Positions 60,548 through 64,000 of a DNA stretch of 64,000 nt are shown piece after piece. The first letter of the stretch is position 1. Each line of letters starts with the position of its first letter. Under the pieces are notes generated by a model. That model was given only the letters and a program-made list of their open reading frames with translations. It had not been told where the DNA came from and made no database searches. Source of the stretch: Prunus persica (Eukaryota > Streptophyta > Magnoliopsida > Rosales > Rosaceae); assembly GCF_000346465.2 (NCBI RefSeq), contig NC_034011.1, forward strand, positions 12,045,372 to 12,109,371. The letters run 5' to 3'. Made by a program: the position numbers and the translations under genes.

Positions 60548-60552
60548 ATAGT
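60548..60552. repeat. Target-site duplication ATAGT, left copy
   Basis: ATAGT before TGTTGGTAAA recurs at 62133-62137 after GGACTTATCA. Removing the LTR restores TAATGC-ATAGT-TTTAGCC, which occurs intact near 62791. Confidence 0.93.
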
Positions 60553-62132
60553 TGTTGGTAAATTTTAACAACAATATTAAAACCTTGCAAGTGCACAAAT
60601 CAAATGATAGTATAGTAAGCAAGCAAGGGTCGATCCCACGGAGATTGTGATCTAAAGAGATGTTTATCAATGTCATGCAATGAAAATCAAAACAAAGGAC
60701 TTCCAAACACACGCCAACACCAAGGGTGGTTTTGATTTGTTTTTGTGAATCAAACAAAATAAGGAAAAGGAAACAAAAGAGAATTTAAATTAGAGTTTAA
60801 GAGAAATTTGTTTAAAATCAATCAAGAACAATAGCTAGGCCTTACTGTCCACCTCCAAACAATCAATCAATCCATAAACAAAAATAGATAATCAATTTCT
60901 AGCAAGCATATGATGACGACACTCACAACAAGATCATGGCATTTGACTCAAGTTGTATGATTCTCTCTTAAGCGTATGTAAAGTGTATGGCATTTACATC
61001 AATACGTGTATTCTTAATTGAAATCTAGTATGGCATTTACTGAAATTAACAATCAAGAATCCATTAAGATCAAAGAGAATATGAGTGTCACAAAAACCCT
61101 AAAACATGGCATTTGTTATTAGGAATTCAAGAATCGATTTCTCATAACTAGTTCTTAACCCAATTATTTGTTGCAAACAAGAACACATTCAATATGGCAA
61201 TTGACCTATGTTCTACAACAATTTAATTCCAATACATGCTTCTAAGTTAGCTACTCAAAGAAACAAAATATCAGAATTCACATAACATAGAGAAACCGAA
61301 ATCATCACGCTTGTAGAAACTAAAAATCCATTAAACTTGTTTATAAAATTGAAATCATGTTTAGGGCTTCAAGATTAAGCCCTAACTAACAAGAAATTAG
61401 TTACTCATGGTCTTGGATGAACTCAAAAATAAATACATAAGAACTGAAAATTAAAAGAAGGAAGGAAAAGAAAGAACTCGTTCGCAGCTTTCTCCTCTTG
61501 CGCGGTTGATCTCTTTAGGACGTGAATACTTTTCTATCAGCCTTGGCTCGTCTTTTATATCACTTATATCAGAGTTCTAAACTCTAAAATTGACTGAAAA
61601 GTCGTCCAAGAAGTCTTGGTAAACAAGGAATCCAAATAGGAAAGTAAAAATCACAATTCCTAACTCCACTGGGAAATACAGCTCAGCACAATGTTCACAC
61701 TATTTGGGGATCTTCAACCTTGTAGAAAAATCATTAAAAATATATTTTAGAAAGATAAATGTCTTATCTTTCCAACCATATATAGCACGTAACTTGAAAA
61801 ATTCGAAAAGACTTCCGTTTCTTCACATTCACGTAACATGTACGAAACTGTCCTGTCTGCACGTGGGCTAACTTTACTTGTAATACTGTACCAATTGGCT
61901 CGGTAGAAAATTCTAGAAAAATCATAGATTGAACTTCAAGATGTTAGCTTTCATCTTCAATTGGTCTTGCGCTAAAATTCCTCAGAAAAGTTGATTTTCC
62001 TTCAAAAACCTTCTAAGAGCGCAGAAAACCTGAAAATCAGAAAAATAAAGTAATAAGCCCTTTTTAAATCTAATTCTCTTACAAAACCAAAGTAAAAAGA
62101 GTACATAAATGAGTATATTTATGGACTTATCA
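60553..62132 (-). mobile_element. Solo LTR C, a second Athila-like LTR family
   Basis: 1580 bp from TGTTGGTAAA to GGACTTATCA with a perfect ATAGT duplication. Most of the sequence differs from the first family, but landmarks are shared in order: GCAAGTGCAC, TATAGTA, and the exact block GGTCGATCCCACGGAG (60628-60643), then spaced ATGGCATTT motifs where the first family has CATGGTATC. The order gives minus-strand orientation. A TATA-like CTTTTATA (TATAAAAG on the element strand) is at 61552-61559. No internal region is present, so it is a recombined solo LTR. No convincing protein frame. Confidence 0.9.
61552..61559 (-). promoter_or_regulatory. Candidate TATA box of solo LTR C
   Basis: TATAAAAG on the minus strand, at a position comparable to the TATA box in the other family. 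Based on motif and position only. Confidence 0.45.
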
Positions 62133-62137
62133 ATAGT
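62133..62137. repeat. Target-site duplication ATAGT, right copy
   Basis: Matches 60548-60552. Confidence 0.93.
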
Positions 62138-64000
62138 TTTAGCCATTTAATTTCATTCAAAACACACCAAATAACTCCTCCCATCATATTATGATGTTTC
62201 CCAAGTCTTGGACTCAATCCGATATCGATTGGTCTATGAAACGAGACAATTCAGGTTCGTACGAAGTTCGTTGTGAAATGGAGTGTTTGGTGTATTGAAT
62301 ATTTTTAGCCATTGCATTTCACTCAAAAGTCACCAAATGACTCCTCCCACCACATTATGATGTTTCCCAAGTTTTGGACTCAATCCGATATCAATTGGTC
62401 CATGAAATTATACACTTCAGGTTCTTATGAAGTTCGTTCTAAAATGGGGTGGTTTGTGCATTTCAAAGTTTTAGTCATTGGATTTCACTCAAAAGTCACC
62501 AAATGACTCCTCCCACTATATTATGATGTTCCCCAAGTTTTGGAGTGAATCCGATATCGATTTGTCAATGAAATTGGACAGTTCAGGTTCGTACGACGTT
62601 CGTTATGAAATGGAGTGGTTAGTGTATTGCATAGTTCTAGATATTGGATTTCACTCAAAACCCACCAAATGACTCCTCCCACCGTATTATGATGTTCCCC
62701 AAGTTTTGGACTCAATCCGATATCGATTGGTCCATGAAATTGGACAATTCAGGTTCGTATGAAGTTCATTATGAAATGGAGTGGGTGGTGTAATGCATAG
62801 TTTTAGCCATTGGATTTCATTCAAAACACACCAAATGACTCCTCCCATCATATTATGATATTTCCCAAGTTTTGGACTCAATCCGATATCGATTGGTCCA
62901 TGAACCGGGACAATTCACGTTCGTACGAAGTTCGTTGTGAAATAGAGTGTTTGGTGTATTGAATATTTTTAGCCATTGCATTTCACTCAAAAGTCACCAA
63001 ATGACTCCTCCCACCACATTATGATGTTTCCCAAGTTTTGGACTTAGTCCGATATCAATTGGTCCATGAAATTATACAGTTCAGGTTCTTCTGAAGTTCG
63101 TTCTAAAATGGGGTGGTTTGTGCATTTCAAAGTTTTAGCCATTGGATTTCACTGAAAAGTCACCAAATGACTCCTCCCACTATATTATGATGTTCCCCAA
63201 GTTTTGGAGTGAATCTGATATCGATTTGTCCTTGAAATTGGACAGTTCAGGTTCGTACGACGTTCGTTATGAAATGGAGGGGTTAGTGTATTGCATAGTT
63301 CTAGATATTGGATTTCACTCAAAACCCACCAAATGACTCCTCCCACCGTATTAAGATGCTCTCCAAGTTTTGGACTCAATCCGATATCGATTGGTCCATG
63401 AAAATGGACAAGTCAGGTTCGTACGAAGTTCGTTATGAAATGGAGTGGTTGGTGTATTGTATAGTTGTACAGAATGGATTTCACTCAAAACCAACCAAAT
63501 GACTCCTCCCACCGTATTATGATGTTCCCTAAGTTTTGAACTCAATCCGCTATCGATTGGTCCATCAAATTGGACAATTCAGGTTCGTAAGAAGTTCATT
63601 ATCAAATGGGGTGGTTGGTGTATTGCATAGTTATAGCCATTGGATTTCACTCAAAAGTCACCAAATGACTCCTCCCACCATATTATGGTGTTCCCCAAGT
63701 TTTGGACTCAATGCGATATCGATTGGTCCATGAAATTGGACAATTCAGGTTCGTACGAAGTTCTTTATGATGGGAGGAGTTGGTGGATTGCATAGTTTTA
63801 AACATTGGATTTCACTCAAAGCACACCAAATGCCTCCTCCCACCATATTATCATGTTCCCCAAGTTTTGGACTCAACCCAATAGCAATTGGTCCATGAAA
63901 TTGGACAATTCAGGTTCGCACGAAGTTCGTTATGAAAGAAAGTGGTAGGTGTAGGCCACAATTTTAAAATTGGGTTTTCCCTCGAAACCCCCCAACAGCC
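62133..64000 (-). repeat. Satellite array 6, 166-bp monomer, reverse, running off the window
   Basis: About 11 monomers in phase with array 5. A tetramer of 664 bp is duplicated (62138-62800 and 62802-63470): equivalent points 62478 and 63142, 62521 and 63185. The last 250 bp are more diverged (TTTATGATGGGAGGAGTTGG at about 63765, GTAGGCCACAATTTTAAAATT at about 63953). No gene is present. Confidence 0.95.

Larger units (their letters stand above)
55049..60552 (-). repeat. Satellite array 5, 166-bp monomer, reverse
   Basis: About 33 monomers in the same inverted orientation as array 3. AAATG at 55049-55053 is the right target duplication of LTR B, and ATAGT at 60548-60552 the left one of LTR C. 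It contains a 477-bp and a 1160-bp HOR and one block of foreign DNA. No gene is present. Confidence 0.96.

Noticed and set aside
1..64000. CRISPR array, because of regular repeats
   Set aside because: There are no constant repeats separated by unique spacers; the whole unit repeats, and the associated retroelements are plant type.
42092..64000. Proven large inversion in the satellite
   Set aside because: The only orientation switch falls exactly at a 100-N placeholder, so misassembly cannot be excluded; reported as a question only.

Overview
The window is plant repeat DNA with no host gene. About 48.7 kb, including three N gaps, is a tandem satellite with a 166-bp monomer, and about 15.2 kb is Ty3-gypsy retrotransposon sequence inserted into it. 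Ordered satellite arrays, higher-order repeats (HORs) and Athila-like insertions together suggest centromeric or pericentromeric DNA of a dicot. A 166-bp centromeric satellite is, from memory, a feature of Prunus, so a Prunus-like stone-fruit genome is my best guess. That rests on monomer length and element type only, not on any search.

Layout: 1-17416 satellite, taken as forward; 17417-27480 a nearly full-length Athila-like element on the minus strand; 27481-41991 satellite continuing in the same phase and orientation; 40591-41482 N gap; 41992-42091 N gap, across which the satellite orientation flips; 42092-50650 satellite, reverse; 50651-52410 solo LTR A (plus); 52411-53221 satellite, reverse; 53222-55048 solo LTR B (plus) with a 5-bp target-site duplication; 55049-60552 satellite, reverse; 60553-62132 solo LTR C, a different family (minus), with its own 5-bp target-site duplication; 62133-64000 satellite, reverse. 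A third N gap is at 1153-1252.

The complete element has two 1808-bp LTRs, a tRNA-Asp type primer-binding site, a G-rich tract beside the 3' LTR, and gag, protease, reverse transcriptase and integrase. It is defective. A one-base frameshift separates gag from protease, and the RNase H region between RT and integrase is missing. By eye the LTRs differ at about 43 positions (about 2.4%), which suggests insertion very roughly 1-2 million years ago.

The satellite is locally organised into HORs of several sizes: 332, 477, 498, 664, 1160, 1163 and 1991 bp. One copy of the 1163-bp heptamer is a mosaic of its two neighbours, as expected from gene conversion or unequal exchange. Most monomers carry a site resembling the CENP-B box; the best variants match 8 of its 9 essential positions. 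No tRNA, rRNA, CRISPR array or host protein gene was found.
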